A stretch of DNA of 64,000 nucleotides. It comes from Rhododendron vialii. Its lineage: Eukaryota; Streptophyta; Magnoliopsida; Ericales; Ericaceae. This document shows, in pieces, positions 23,496 to 33,840 of this stretch (position 1 is the stretch's first letter; the number at the start of each line of letters is the position of its first letter). The DNA lies in assembly GCF_030253575.1 (NCBI RefSeq), contig NC_080558.1, forward strand, positions 7,822,001 to 7,886,000. Direction: 5' to 3'. The notes under the pieces were generated by a model, which ran no database searches, was not told the origin of the DNA, and saw nothing but the letters and a program-made list of their open reading frames with translations. The translations under genes and the position numbers were made by a program.

Positions 23496-23589
23496 ATGGA
23501 TCATGGTTGATTGTGGGGCCCAAGGATTATCAAGGGCAACAACAAGCTCCCTATCCTTCATACCTGTTTGAACAAGAGGAAATACAAGA

Positions 23590-24158
23590 ATATATATGAA
23601 AGCAAAAACATGAGGAATTTTTTAATTATGTTATGTGTTTTTATACAAGGTTAATTATGAATTTAAGGTGATCAATTCAAGAATTGCATACCACATATAC
23701 ACCTCTGAAGAAGGGGTCTACATTGTAGCAGTTTCGAGAACAATTCTCAGTAATTTCAGCCATAATTTTGTCCCCTCTAGATCGAATGTGACATTTTTGG
23801 ATATTTTTTATGTACTTGTTCGGTTTTTTTCGACAAAAAAACCCGGAATACTAACCGAAACATGGACCATATTTGAAGATTAAAAAAAAAAAACGTCACT
23901 GAAGATAAGAAAACGAAACACAAACAATGTCAAATTTGATTACTCTTTTTTTCTTCTTTCTTCAGTGAATTTTTAAATGGGGTAGTTTCTGAAAAAGAAT
24001 TTTATGTTTCAAATTTCAATAGAAATTTTTTATTTTTGTTTTGATTTGCTAAAGAAATGCCATTATTGACATTCCACTTGTCTTGTTCAACAGAGATATC
24101 ACCCTCACCCATGAAGAGGTTGGGCAAACACGATAAGCCATGGAGCCATAACCCATGA
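23590..24158 (+). pseudogene. Peptide gene copy B, exon 2 only
   Basis: Intron sequence and exon 2 (24094-24158, acceptor TTCAACAG) match copies A and C. The tail would read KRLGKHDKPWSHNP then stop, with WSH in place of WGH. Promoter, exon 1 and the preceding R repeat are absent. The left breakpoint near 23610 joins the unit-A downstream segment to intron sequence, with short shared sequence (ACATGA). This looks like an intra-array deletion. It cannot be expressed as a secreted peptide unless a new exon is used. Confidence 0.8.
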
Positions 24159-24265
24159 AATTAATTTCATCTCTTCCGGAATAAGAGGCTCCTCATTAGG
24201 ACTAATGTTTGGGTTCTTGTCTCATATATAGTTGTGGGCTGGTATTCTAGCTTTTCTATATTTTT

Positions 24266-26055
24266 GAACAAATTAAATAGGCATCCTATTTACAAGACTT
24301 ATTTAGGTGTCCATCCTGACGGGTTTGAATACTTATGTTCTCATCCTCAAATTGTCATGTTACACTGTTATACCCCTATCTATATATTAATATTAATATA
24401 TAGAATAATTTAATTTTCTTTAATTACCATGCCCCCCACCCCTCATTTCAGGGATTAGGAAATCCCATTTAAAACCAGTTATGTTCCTATTTTCTCGTCC
24501 TCGTCCAAATCCAATCTTGGGCCGCTGTTCTCCAACCCGCTTCGGTGACCCTCTTCCACAACATTATGTCACTCACTGGTAAACCTCCATCTTCCCCTCT
24601 CTCTCTCTCTCTCTCTCTCTGGTTCGGGCCGTGTTTCTCTTTTAAGCAAAACAAAAAAAAAAATGAAAGAGAAAAGCTTGTACTAGTAGCTATGGCCGAT
24701 CACCTCTACTGTCACCGATCAACCCCACCATCGCCGTCAACCCCATAGTGGCCGGCTGACACCGTCAAATCCATCATCAATTTGGATCACTCTCTCTTGA
24801 TCGATGACGACCATTGCCGCCCGACGCATTCGCCTCTCGATTGCCCGAAGCAAAATTATCATGACAATTGAGGATCAACTATGGCAACCATTTTATGACA
24901 AATTTCGCAAATTCAGCATGTTTTAACATGACACATTTTGGTACAAAATTAGTCAACAATTAGTGAGGATCAACTATGACAACCATTTTATGACAAATTC
25001 TAGCATGTTTTAACATGACACATTTTGGTACAAATCAGGCAACAATCAGTGAGGATCAACTATGACAACCATTTTATGACAAATTCTTCAAATTCAGCAT
25101 GTTTTATCATGACACATTTTGTCACAACATCAGAACAATCAAAATTCCGAAGCACCCAAAAAAAAAAAAAGAAAAAGAATCACGAACAATCAGAATCCAT
25201 GGTAAGTTGAATCAATATGATTCCAACAATGGTTCCTTTCAGTCCCCAAAGAAACAAAATGCTTTAGCTTTTTCGATGGAAACCCAAAAGATTTGTCATT
25301 ACACGAACAAAAGGAGAAGGGAAAATTAAACCCATGAATGAACCAAAGAACAGGAACAATTTTTTTTTTGCTCGGCAAACGGAACAATATTTCCATTTCG
25401 TTAATATTCAAATAACTACCATAATCATCAATCGACGACAGCGTATTTGTGTGTTCTTCCATCGCCAGTCGACTGCGGCATCGCTCCACAAATTAACCAA
25501 TCTCGGCTTTCTACCACTTCTGGTGGCAGAATCGAGGCTTATGTGAGAGAAATTCGACAATGGCCCCGTGAATAACCAGATCTGGTTCGGTGGAAAAGCT
25601 ATTCCATTGTTTTGGACCACCAACTAGAAATTCCATGATTCCAAAACTCTTTCTAGGGCAATGGCAGCGAGGTTGTAGGACGGCTGGACCAACGACAATC
25701 GACGGCGGCGGCGAGGTTACAGTGCGGTGTCATTGGTCAATTGGAAGCCGAGGGGAGAGAGAGACAGAGATAGAGAGGAGAGAGAGTTTTGTGTGATTGT
25801 GGCACACATTATGGGATTGGGGTTTTAAATAGGGGTTTAATGCATCAGAGAGAGGAGTTAAATGATCCATGATTTTCGGTTACAATTTCTTCTTCTTTTT
25901 TATTAAGGGTTAATCAGAAAAAAAATAGTTTCTCCATATTAATTAAGGGTGTTATTGGCATTTTTTGAATATCAGGACGGAGACTTAAGTATTCAAATCA
26001 CTAATGATGGAGACTTAAGTATTACTAGGGGAGAGGACTCCTATTTAACTACCCC
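24266..26055. mobile_element. MULE-like element, 1.79 kb, downstream of copy B
   Basis: Inverted ends related to those of the element at 19549-21230. A perfect 9-bp target duplication TATATTTTT (24257-24265 and 26056-26064) is the size expected for Mutator-like elements. No transposase is found. The interior (24480-25860) is GC-richer, with CT-rich leader-like stretches at both sides, so captured host sequence is possible. Confidence 0.8.
24870..25135 (+). repeat. Three tandem repeats of 86-95 bp inside the MULE
   Basis: Units start with AGGATCAACTATG at 24871, 24966 and 25052 and contain AACATGACACATTTT. They are a subterminal-type array, possibly transposase-binding. Confidence 0.85.
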
Positions 26056-27360
26056 TATATTTTTCTAGCAATTAATAATTGAAAAAAAGAGTAAATTATC
26101 TAATGAAATTGTAGTGAAATCTTGTATAAATAACTTCAATTGTAAAAATTGTCGTTTGTAGTTTCTAGCTTTATGTGGTTGTAACTTGTAACTTGAAACA
26201 TTCTTGGACCAACTGCCTTATAAAAGTGAATAACCATGTTTGACAATCTGCGTGCTATTAATATACGAAGCTTTGCTCCAATTTTAATTGAGCCCTTAAA
26301 CTAGCAATTAAACTCCAAGGTTAATTGGTCCTCCGAATGGTTCGATCCATTGAGCCGAATACAGAGAGATAAAAAATAGGTCATGTCCCGCGCGCCCGTT
26401 AGTGTAAATGTTGCTACGTACTCAGAAATTATACCTCATGACCACATGAATTCACCCAATCATTTTTCTACAAACTTTGTAGCGTAATGATCTTTGGGGC
26501 TGAAAAAAAAAAAAAATTGATCTCTGGGGATATACGGATTCAGAAGCCCTGTAGTGCAGGGGTGCCTTCCAAAGCTGCAAGGCACATCCAAGTCATCCAA
26601 AAGTGTTTTCAACAGTCCGGATTAAAAAGAGTTAAAGAGTTTGTTTTCAATCCGGATCATTGATTTGCTGAGATGAATGGTCCGAATGCGCCCTGCTGAG
26701 AAATGAGTAGTCCATCTTCTTTTTGTACTTCTCCTTTAGTGCAAAGTAACCCCTTGAGTTTTTGGCGAATGAAGTAGAAAAGGAAGAAGCAAAAGAGAAA
26801 AGCATCTTGAGTGTTAATGTCAGGATAAAAACGCAATGTGTCTATAGGAGTAAAGCCATGGTTCCAAAAAAATCCACGAAATAGATTACAATTTCACTTC
26901 ATTTTTTTCTATTGTCCATAGAAAAAATATATTTCCGTTTGAGCAAAAAAAAATAAATAAAATTACACGAGTACATAGTGGAATTAATCAATTTCTCATA
27001 CTTACAAACAATACTCCAAACCAAACACTAGATGAGGAGTTATTAATCGAGTGATCCCCTTCCCCTCCCCGTTTAGGACGTTCCCTTCGTACTCGTACAC
27101 TGTCTCAGCTGGATTTTAGCTTTTGCGATGAAAAATTCCCGTTGTCGAAGAATCGGACATCCCAGCTGATCTTGATCTCAAATATATCAATTGTAATATT
27201 AGTTTAGTGAGATATAGATCATGGTTGATTGTGGAGCCCAAGGATTATCAAGGGCAACAACAAGCTCCCTATCCTTCATATCTGTTTGAACAAGAGGGAA
27301 AAAAAAATGTTTGATAAATTACAAGAATATATACAAAAGCAAAAATATGTCAATGAATTA
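26056..27360 (+). repeat. Downstream segment of unit B with a foldback insertion
   Basis: 26056-26460 and 27110-27320 are homologous to the unit-A segment (22150-22950 and 23500-23590). The stretch 26522-26710 carries CCCTGTAGTGCAGGGGTGCC and TCCGGAT motifs of the foldback family seen at 39841 and 44336. 26711-27100 holds nothing recognisable. No gene is seen. Confidence 0.65.
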
Positions 27361-27389
27361 TAAGAAGATGTGAAGTTTAGGTGAATTTG

Positions 27390-28165
27390 AGGAGTGAGAA
27401 AGATAAGGCATATTGTTCCATTTTTCGTCCTTTATTTTTTCTAATAACAGATTTTCGGACCAGCTTGTGCACAGCTCAATTATTTGTGGGGCCCTAAAAC
27501 AAACGGCTAGGCAATTTTTCAATGGCCCCAATGTTTGGAATGTTTTTTTTTTTTTTGGGTGTGAGTGTGTGTACCACGGCTCAAACCCTTGACATGGCAA
27601 ATGACAACAGAAGATCGAGAAATCAAAGCTTTGGTTGTTCAGAATGTTAATTTGACCTTCATGGGATTCGAACTTACGACTTCTTGATGGCAAGCCTTTT
27701 AATTATTTTTTCATCCCCACTTAGCCAAACCCGATTTCGTTCCGGTTATTGTTTCTTTCTGGTCCTTTAACGAATCTACTTCTTTTTCATTGTCCTTGAA
27801 AAACAAATATATCTTATTCTGTAATGAATCTAGAGAATTTTAAACCATGAACTCTTGGTGTGGTTAATATTCAAAGTCCATCTACCTAACCAATAACTTA
27901 GCGTGATTGCCTTGTAAAAAATACTCTATTTTAAGGCACAAGTACCAAAACTATTGAGGCAAGATCACTTGTCAAAAATGGACAGAAACACATGTTTGAA
28001 GTGTTAATTTCAAAGGTATTCGAGTATGAAGTTTCTCAATATGACCGGGCTTCCCTTCACACTGCAGTTCAAATCAAGATTACAGGAAGCAGTCGTATCT
28101 TGACCGTCATTTTTACGATTAAGGATTCAAATTTGTTGTATACACACAATTCGGTAAGAATTAAA
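27390..28165 (+). repeat. Host repeat R, copy C
   Basis: Nearest to an uninterrupted R copy: it runs from GGCATATTGTTCCATTTTTCG to the AATTCGGTAAGAATTAAA end. It is homologous to 2010-2345 plus 15090-15540 and to 52150-53560. It precedes peptide gene C. A short antisense SINE-like insertion with poly(T) sits at 27543-27650. Confidence 0.8.
27543..27650 (-). mobile_element. Possible SINE fragment in R copy C
   Basis: Absent from the other R copies. On the minus strand it carries AAGGGTTTGAGCCGTGG, like a tRNA box B, and ends in poly(A). Borders are approximate and no duplication was resolved. Confidence 0.4.
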
Positions 28166-28440
28166 CCCTTGTCGCCGTCCGGTATCCCCAAAATTGACCG
28201 CTAAGTAACCGCCAAATCGGCACCCATAAACAATCGGAGGAACCCCGGATGTCAAGAGCCATAAACCCAGCTTCTTCCACCAGCACCGCCGCCTCCAGCC
28301 ATCTCGTTACCATGCCGATCGTTTTTCATAAAGGAAGAAAGAGGGGGAGGAGGAGGAGGAGGAGGCACAGCGGCAGCGCCTCCCCCATCCCCCTAAATTT
28401 CGAGAGCTAGAGAGAGAAGGGGAGAGGAATAGTTTCTAGA
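28166..28440 (+). other. GC-rich insertion upstream of gene C, with (AGG)n
   Basis: Not found in the other units. It contains an AGG microsatellite (about 28339-28362) and CACCGCCGCCTCC-type leader-like sequence. No open frame of substance is seen. Possibly a captured or retroposed host fragment. Confidence 0.45.
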
Positions 28441-28473
28441 GAGAGAAGGGAAGGACCCTGTCTTTGAAGTTTT

Positions 28474-28516
28474 CTTGTTGCCCAAGTCTTCGTAGTATTA
28501 TTGGGGCTATAAAAAG
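28474..28516 (+). promoter_or_regulatory. Core promoter of peptide gene C
   Basis: The element CTTGTTGCCCAAGT (28474-28487) lies 20 bp before the TATA box (28508); the ATG is 51 bp after the start of the TATA box. It has the same architecture as genes A and D. Confidence 0.65.
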
Positions 28517-28558
28517 ACACGAGCCCTATATATCCCCTGTCCTTATGCTTGAGGAAAA

Positions 28559-29961
28559 ATGGATATCAAAATGCTTTTTGTGGTTTGGAAAGTCCTTTTG
28601 ATCTGTACCCTCCTCTTGGCTTTTCAAGTGGCTGCCAGGGAACTGCTCCAGACTTCGGATTCCCTTGTCCCTCGTGAGTTTTCCCCTCTTATATCTGTTT
28701 ATTTACTTTAGGCTTGTGAATGGGCTGAATTCGATTCGAATTCGATAAATTCGAATCCGATAATAGTAATTCGAATCTACAAAATTCGGATCCGATCCGA
28801 TCCAAAAACTTTATTTACTTCAAAAATTTTAGCAAAAAAAAAATTCAAAAAAAATTATTTTCCAAAAAAAAATTAAAAAAATTAAAAATTAAAAATAAAA
28901 ATACAACTTCTTAAACAATTTTTTTTTCAAAATAAAAAATTTACAATTTTTTTAATAAAATTTAAAAAATAAAATTTCAGATCGGATTGATAACGGATTT
29001 AATACGATCTAATCTGTATTTGGATTACTGGATTCGGATTATCGGATCGACGTTATTGGATTCGGATCGGATTTTTCAGATCGGATCCGGATCAAATCCG
29101 GTCCATTGACAGGCCTAATTTACTTGATCCGAAAATAATATTCCGAAAATGCTAGAATACCAACTCTTTATATGTATGAGTGTATAAGATATTCACCCTT
29201 CAATGGATAGAATTTTATGATACTTTGATACAAATTCGTAACTTTATTCTTTAATTCGCAACTAATTATTTGTTTACAAAAACATAATCTCGAGTATAAA
29301 TTCGAGAAAATGACCTTGACTTCATAAATTTTTGCACGAGATTTTGTCTCGATGTTGTGAATCTTTTTTTGAATGGTGAAGAAAATTTTATTAAACATAG
29401 GAAATTCGTCATGTTTTGTGAATCTTTTGTACAAACATGATGAATTTCCTACGTATGTTATGTATTTTTATAGTACAAAGGTTAATTATGAATGTAAGGC
29501 GATGAATTCAAGAATTGCATACCGTACACCTCCGAATAAGGGATCTGTATTGTAGCAATTTTGAGAACGATTCTCGGTAATTTCAGCCAAAATGGTGATA
29601 ATTTTTGCCCCCTCTGGAATGTGACATTTTTTATGTTTTTTATGTACTTGTTCGGTTTATCTCGACCAAAAAGAAACTGGAATAATAACCGAAACATGGA
29701 CCATATTTTGAAGATTAAAAAAAAACGTCACTGAAGATAAGAAAACGAAACACAAACAATGTCAAATTTGATTAGTCTTTTTTTCTTATTTCTTTAGTGA
29801 CTTTTTAAATAGGTTAGTTTCTGAAAAAAGAATTTTATGGTTCAATATATAGAAATTGTTTTTTTTTTGCTAAAGAAATTCCATTATTGTCTTGTTCAAC
29901 AGAGATGTCACCTATAGAGAAGTTACGCAGACGCGATGTTCCGTGGGGCCATAACCCATGA
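28559..29961 (+). CDS. Small secreted peptide precursor, copy C (PWGH family)
   Basis: Two exons, 28559-28673 and 29903-29961, with a phase-1 intron (C|GTGAGT, acceptor TTCAACAG), giving 57 residues. The signal peptide (residues 1-26) ends LLLAFQVAA, the mature part begins RELLQTSDS, and the C-terminus is KLRRRDVPWGHNP. Relative to copy A, exon 1 gains two codons and exon 2 loses two, so the length stays at 57 while the terminal motif is unchanged. The intron carries a hAT MITE. It sits directly after R copy C and before a conserved downstream segment, so the whole unit was duplicated. Function unknown; secretion and a peptide-signal role are inferred. Confidence 0.82.
28709..29117. mobile_element. 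hAT-type MITE in the intron of gene C
   Basis: 409 bp, with ends TAGGCTTGTGAATGG and CCATTGACAGGCCTA and an 8-bp duplication ATTTACTT (28701-28708 and 29118-29125). The interior is an AT-rich core between arms full of ATTCGAAT/GATCCGGAT motifs. A second copy lies at 52527-52871. Confidence 0.88.
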
Positions 29962-30720
29962 AATTAATTTCATCTCTTCCGGAATAAGAGGCTCCTCATC
30001 AGGACTAATATTTGGGTTCGAGTCTCATATATAGTTGTGGGCTGCTATTTTTGCTTTTCTATATTTTTCTAGCAATAATTGGAAAAAAAAAAGAAGAGTA
30101 AATTATCTAATGAAATTGTAGTGAAATCCTACTTACCAAAAAAAATTATAGTGAAATCTTGTACTCCATAAATAACTTCAATTGTAACATTGTCGTTTGT
30201 TGTTTCTAGCTTTATGTGGTTGTAACTTGTAACATTCCTAGACCAACTGCCCTATAAAAGCGAATAATCATGTTTGACAATCTGCGTGCTATTAATATAC
30301 ATTTGTTACGATTTTAATTGAGCTCCCAAACTAGCAATTAAACAGCTAGGTTGGTCCTCCTAATGGTTCGATACATTGAGCCGAATACAGAGAGATCAAA
30401 AATAGATCATATATGTCCCGTGCGCCCATAAGTGTAAATGTTGCTACGTGCTTAGAAATTATACCTCATAACATGACCACAATTATAATCGAATGCACAT
30501 TAATTCACCCAATCATTTTTGTACTAAATTTTGTAGCGTAATGATCTCTGGGCTGATAAAACTAAAAATAAAATGACTGATAAAACTAAATATTCATAAT
30601 ATTTGGAGGCAAGAGTACTTGTGAAAAAGGAGAAAACAAATGATTTGAGCCTTGAGGTGTTGATTTCAAAGGGCATTCGTATCATAGAAGTATGCAGTTT
30701 TTCATGAATGCCTCACTTCC
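29962..30720 (+). repeat. Downstream segment of unit C and an R remnant
   Basis: 29962-30500 matches the unit-A and unit-B downstream segments. 30600-30720 holds a remnant of R (GAGGCAAGAGTACTTGT, GTGTTGATTTCAAAGG). No gene is seen. Confidence 0.65.
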
Positions 30721-30791
30721 AAATAAAGGAAAGAATTAAGGGGAAAAAAATAATCATAGTACAAGATTGAAGATTTCAGTACTTTGATTTA

Positions 30792-31466
30792 CTCACTCCG
30801 TCCCCATTTTTTAAGTCTCAGTTACCCCATTTTTTTACTGTACCAAAAATTTTGTCCCACTTTAAAACTATATAGCTAATAGTCAACCAATTTCCCATTT
30901 TACCCTTGTTTTTACTAATTTTGAGGGACACTTTGAATTTCAAAATGACCCCCTTTTTCTCTTTTGTTGGCGCCTTGATTTTCGGAGTGAGAGTTTTATT
31001 CTGTTTTGGGCTCTTATTCTGGCGCCTAAATAGCTGGGAAATCAACCCCAATTGCGTGTGGTTCAGTAGTTCGAGTCTCTCCACTTGTATGTATGTGTTC
31101 TTTTATTTGTATTTGTTGGGGTTGTTTCTCCCCTTAATGAAGTTTGTAGTTGAGTTTGGCTCATAGTGATTGTTGGTCCAATTGTTGGACTTAGTTATCT
31201 CGTAGACTCTCACACAATGGATGCAAATGTCCCGTGATTTGTACTTTATATTTCATACATGATGTAATAATATCTCCTACTAATTGGAAAAAAAGAAAAT
31301 TCAACCCCAACTGACTGATGTAAAAAATGCACTATTCCGCATCAATTTTTTTCCAAAAAGATTGAAGGGTAAAATTGAAAAATCAAGTGATCAAACATGC
31401 AATAATTATGTCTCTTTATTAAATTGAGATCCCGAAAAGAGATTTAAAAACTGGGAACGGAGGGAA
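30792..31466. mobile_element. Stowaway-like MITE with internal insertion
   Basis: Ends CTCACTCCGTCCCC and GGAACGGAGGGAA, with TA at both sides (30790-30791 and 31467-31468). The 675-bp length is unusual for Stowaway. The stretch about 30960-31290 looks like a separate insertion, with a retroposon tail-like end. Confidence 0.65.
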
Positions 31467-31813
31467 TAATTACTTTTTGTTTTCAATGCCTAGGACAACC
31501 GTCATCATATAGGGAAGAGGAATTAAAGAAAACGAACAAATTAAGGTACTTTAAATTTGTTAGGCTTCATTGCACATCTTTTGTTCGAAGTCATCCGAAT
31601 TTGATAAATATAATCTTAGATGTCACTTTACCCTATATTGTCAATTAACTTTAAATTTGATCCCTCAAAGAAATCTTACAAAATTAAAGGGAAAATGTAT
31701 CATGTATTCAGTCACACTATTGAGTTCGCAATTATTGCTCCACTCGTCCCATATTTTTGGTCCTTTATGACAATTTTTAATTTTTTAAGAGGACATGCGA
31801 TCGAATAACGCAT

Positions 31814-32725
31814 TTGAATTTAAATTGGCTTATTAATCTGTTTAGTCCCCAAAGTATTGATCTCGTCTCATTTTTGTCCCTAATGTAAATATTGGAGACA
31901 TTTGGTCCCCAACGTTTCAATTTTGAACCAATCATGTCACCAGGTCTAACGCCATGAGCCCCATCCATTAAAATGAGGGGCATCCTCGTCATATCACCCA
32001 CCCCATTTCTGTCGAACATAAACGAAAAAAATGTCAAACATAAACGGAAATAAAAAAAGAGGAGGAAAGAGGAAAGGCTGCAACTGTAATGGATTTCATT
32101 CCATTACAGTTCTTCAAATCCACCATAAACATCAACACTCCACCACCACTCATCAGTCGCGACGCCTCACCAATCCATACCCCCTCCTCTCCAAAGCCCA
32201 ATCCATACCCCCTCCTCGGCTCCCTTCTCATATTCCTTTCTCTCCTCTTCTTCACTCTCTCCTCCTTCGAACCCACCATTGCCCCCGTCTTCTCCTCTCG
32301 CCGAAACCTCCCCTCTTCCAACCCCCAATTCCTACCCAAACCCAATTACCAAACGCTCCCACATTCCAACTTTCTGGCCTCATGATCATCATATGCATGC
32401 TTTGCAAGGATTGGGGAATTTGTACAGAAAAGGTGCCAAGCCATGAACGAGAAAGAAGAGAGGAGAGGATGGTAGGGGCAGGCAGCGATGGCCATGGCTG
32501 CCGCTGGCTTTCTTTCTTTCTTCTTCTTCTTCTTTTTTTTCAGTTTTTGATTGATAGAAATGGGGGTGGGTAAAACAACGAGGATGCCCCTCATTTTAAC
32601 GGATGGGGCTCACAGCGTTAGATCTGGGAACTTGATTGGTTCAAAATTGAAACATTGAGGACGAAAATGAGATAATTAAAAATCAATATTTGAGAACCAA
32701 AAAAGCCAATAAGCTTTAAATTCAA
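31814..32725. mobile_element. Probable Pack-MULE carrying a host gene fragment
   Basis: Long inverted terminal arms of about 160-200 bp: 31814-32010 mirrors 32565-32725, for example ATGAGGGGCATCCTCGT against its complement. Between them lies sequence of a different base composition. A forward open frame at 32089-32385 (98 codons) has a serine/proline-rich start, a hydrophobic segment (LLGSLLIFLSLLFFTLSSF) and another proline-rich stretch, like the N-terminus of a type II membrane protein. No transposase is seen. Capture of a host exon is inferred; the donor was not identified and no clear target duplication was found. Confidence 0.6.
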
Positions 32726-32979
32726 GGGCATAATTTCCTAATTTACCCCAACTTTCTCTCTCTTTCAAGTACAATTATAGCTAATTTATGATGGATAACT
32801 TTGGAAAGTTACTACTTTTTTTTATTTGACTTAATTTCCAAATAAGGAAAGAATTGAAGGCCAAAAAAGAAAAGAAAGTCTAGCAATATGAAACGGAGGG
32901 AGTAGTTTGGTTACATTAAAACTTGCATTTTTTGCAAAAAGATATTATCACAATAATTTGAATGGAGAATAAATAATAT

Positions 32980-33119
32980 ACACCGGCAGTGTAAATATAT
33001 GTTTACTCCAAATCAATTACATTAGATCATGTAGTCAAAACAATGGTCTCAATTAATAGAACATTGTGATGTGGCGCAATATAATTGATTTGGAAGAAAC
33101 AATATTTACAACGGCGGAG
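32980..33119. mobile_element. 140-bp MITE
   Basis: Inverted ends ACACCGGCAGTGTAAATAT and, on the complement, CTCCGCCGTTGTAAATAT. A near-perfect duplication TAAATAATAT/TAAATAATTT flanks it (32970-32979 and 33120-33129). The 9-10 bp duplication suggests a MULE-derived MITE. Confidence 0.7.
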
Positions 33120-33752
33120 TAAATAATTTAATCTCCGGACGACATGATTAATACATAAACATAAAAACCTAGCCCACCCGCTTAGAACTTATTTGATAGG
33201 TCTGACAAAATTCAAATCTTGAAATTGTAGAAACTTTATATATATCCACGCGACAAACCCATACCCAAATTAATTAAACAGAAAAGTAATTTTTTTTAAA
33301 TCATCACTTTGAAAAGGTATGAAAACAACGACAAATTATACGCGTAGAAATGTCTACTGGTTGAACCGTTGAAGGTCAAGCCCACTTGCATTGAATTTTC
33401 TTAGACATTATTGAATTTTTTGATGTACCATTTCTTTTTGGAGAACATCATTTTTACGGAGGTTTTGGAGAACATCATTTCTTTTTGAGGTTTTCGTAAT
33501 GGGTTTACGGAGCCCAATCGCACGCGTCCAAAAGTGTTTTTAGACGGTCTAGATTGAAAACCAATTTTGACCGGTCAAAAATTGAAAAATAATCTCAATC
33601 ATTAATTGTGGAAACGAACGGTTGCGGTTGTACGATTCTGCAAAAACTTGTTCACAACTCTGCCGTGATTATGTTTCTCTCTTCTTTTTGACCATGCACT
33701 TGCACTAATGCCCTTTGCCTAATTAAAAGTCCAAGTCTTCTGTGAAGACTTT

Positions 33753-33796
33753 CCTGTGGCCCAAGTCATTTTAGTTTTTATTTTGTGCTATAAAAG
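33753..33796 (+). promoter_or_regulatory. Core promoter of peptide gene D
   Basis: The element CCTGTGGCCCAAGT (33753-33766) lies 22 bp before the TATA box (TATAAAAG, 33789-33796); the ATG is 52 bp after the TATA start. Just upstream is a perfect interrupted palindrome AAGTCTTC-TGT-GAAGACTT (33734-33752). Confidence 0.65.
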
Positions 33797-33840
33797 GTCA
33801 TGAACCCTAGATCCCCTTCCCTAATTATACTAAAGAAAAA

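Noticed and set aside
26398-26750. Possible tRNA or other structured RNA gene
   Set aside because: No cloverleaf with both box A and box B was found; the pairing comes from a foldback MITE.
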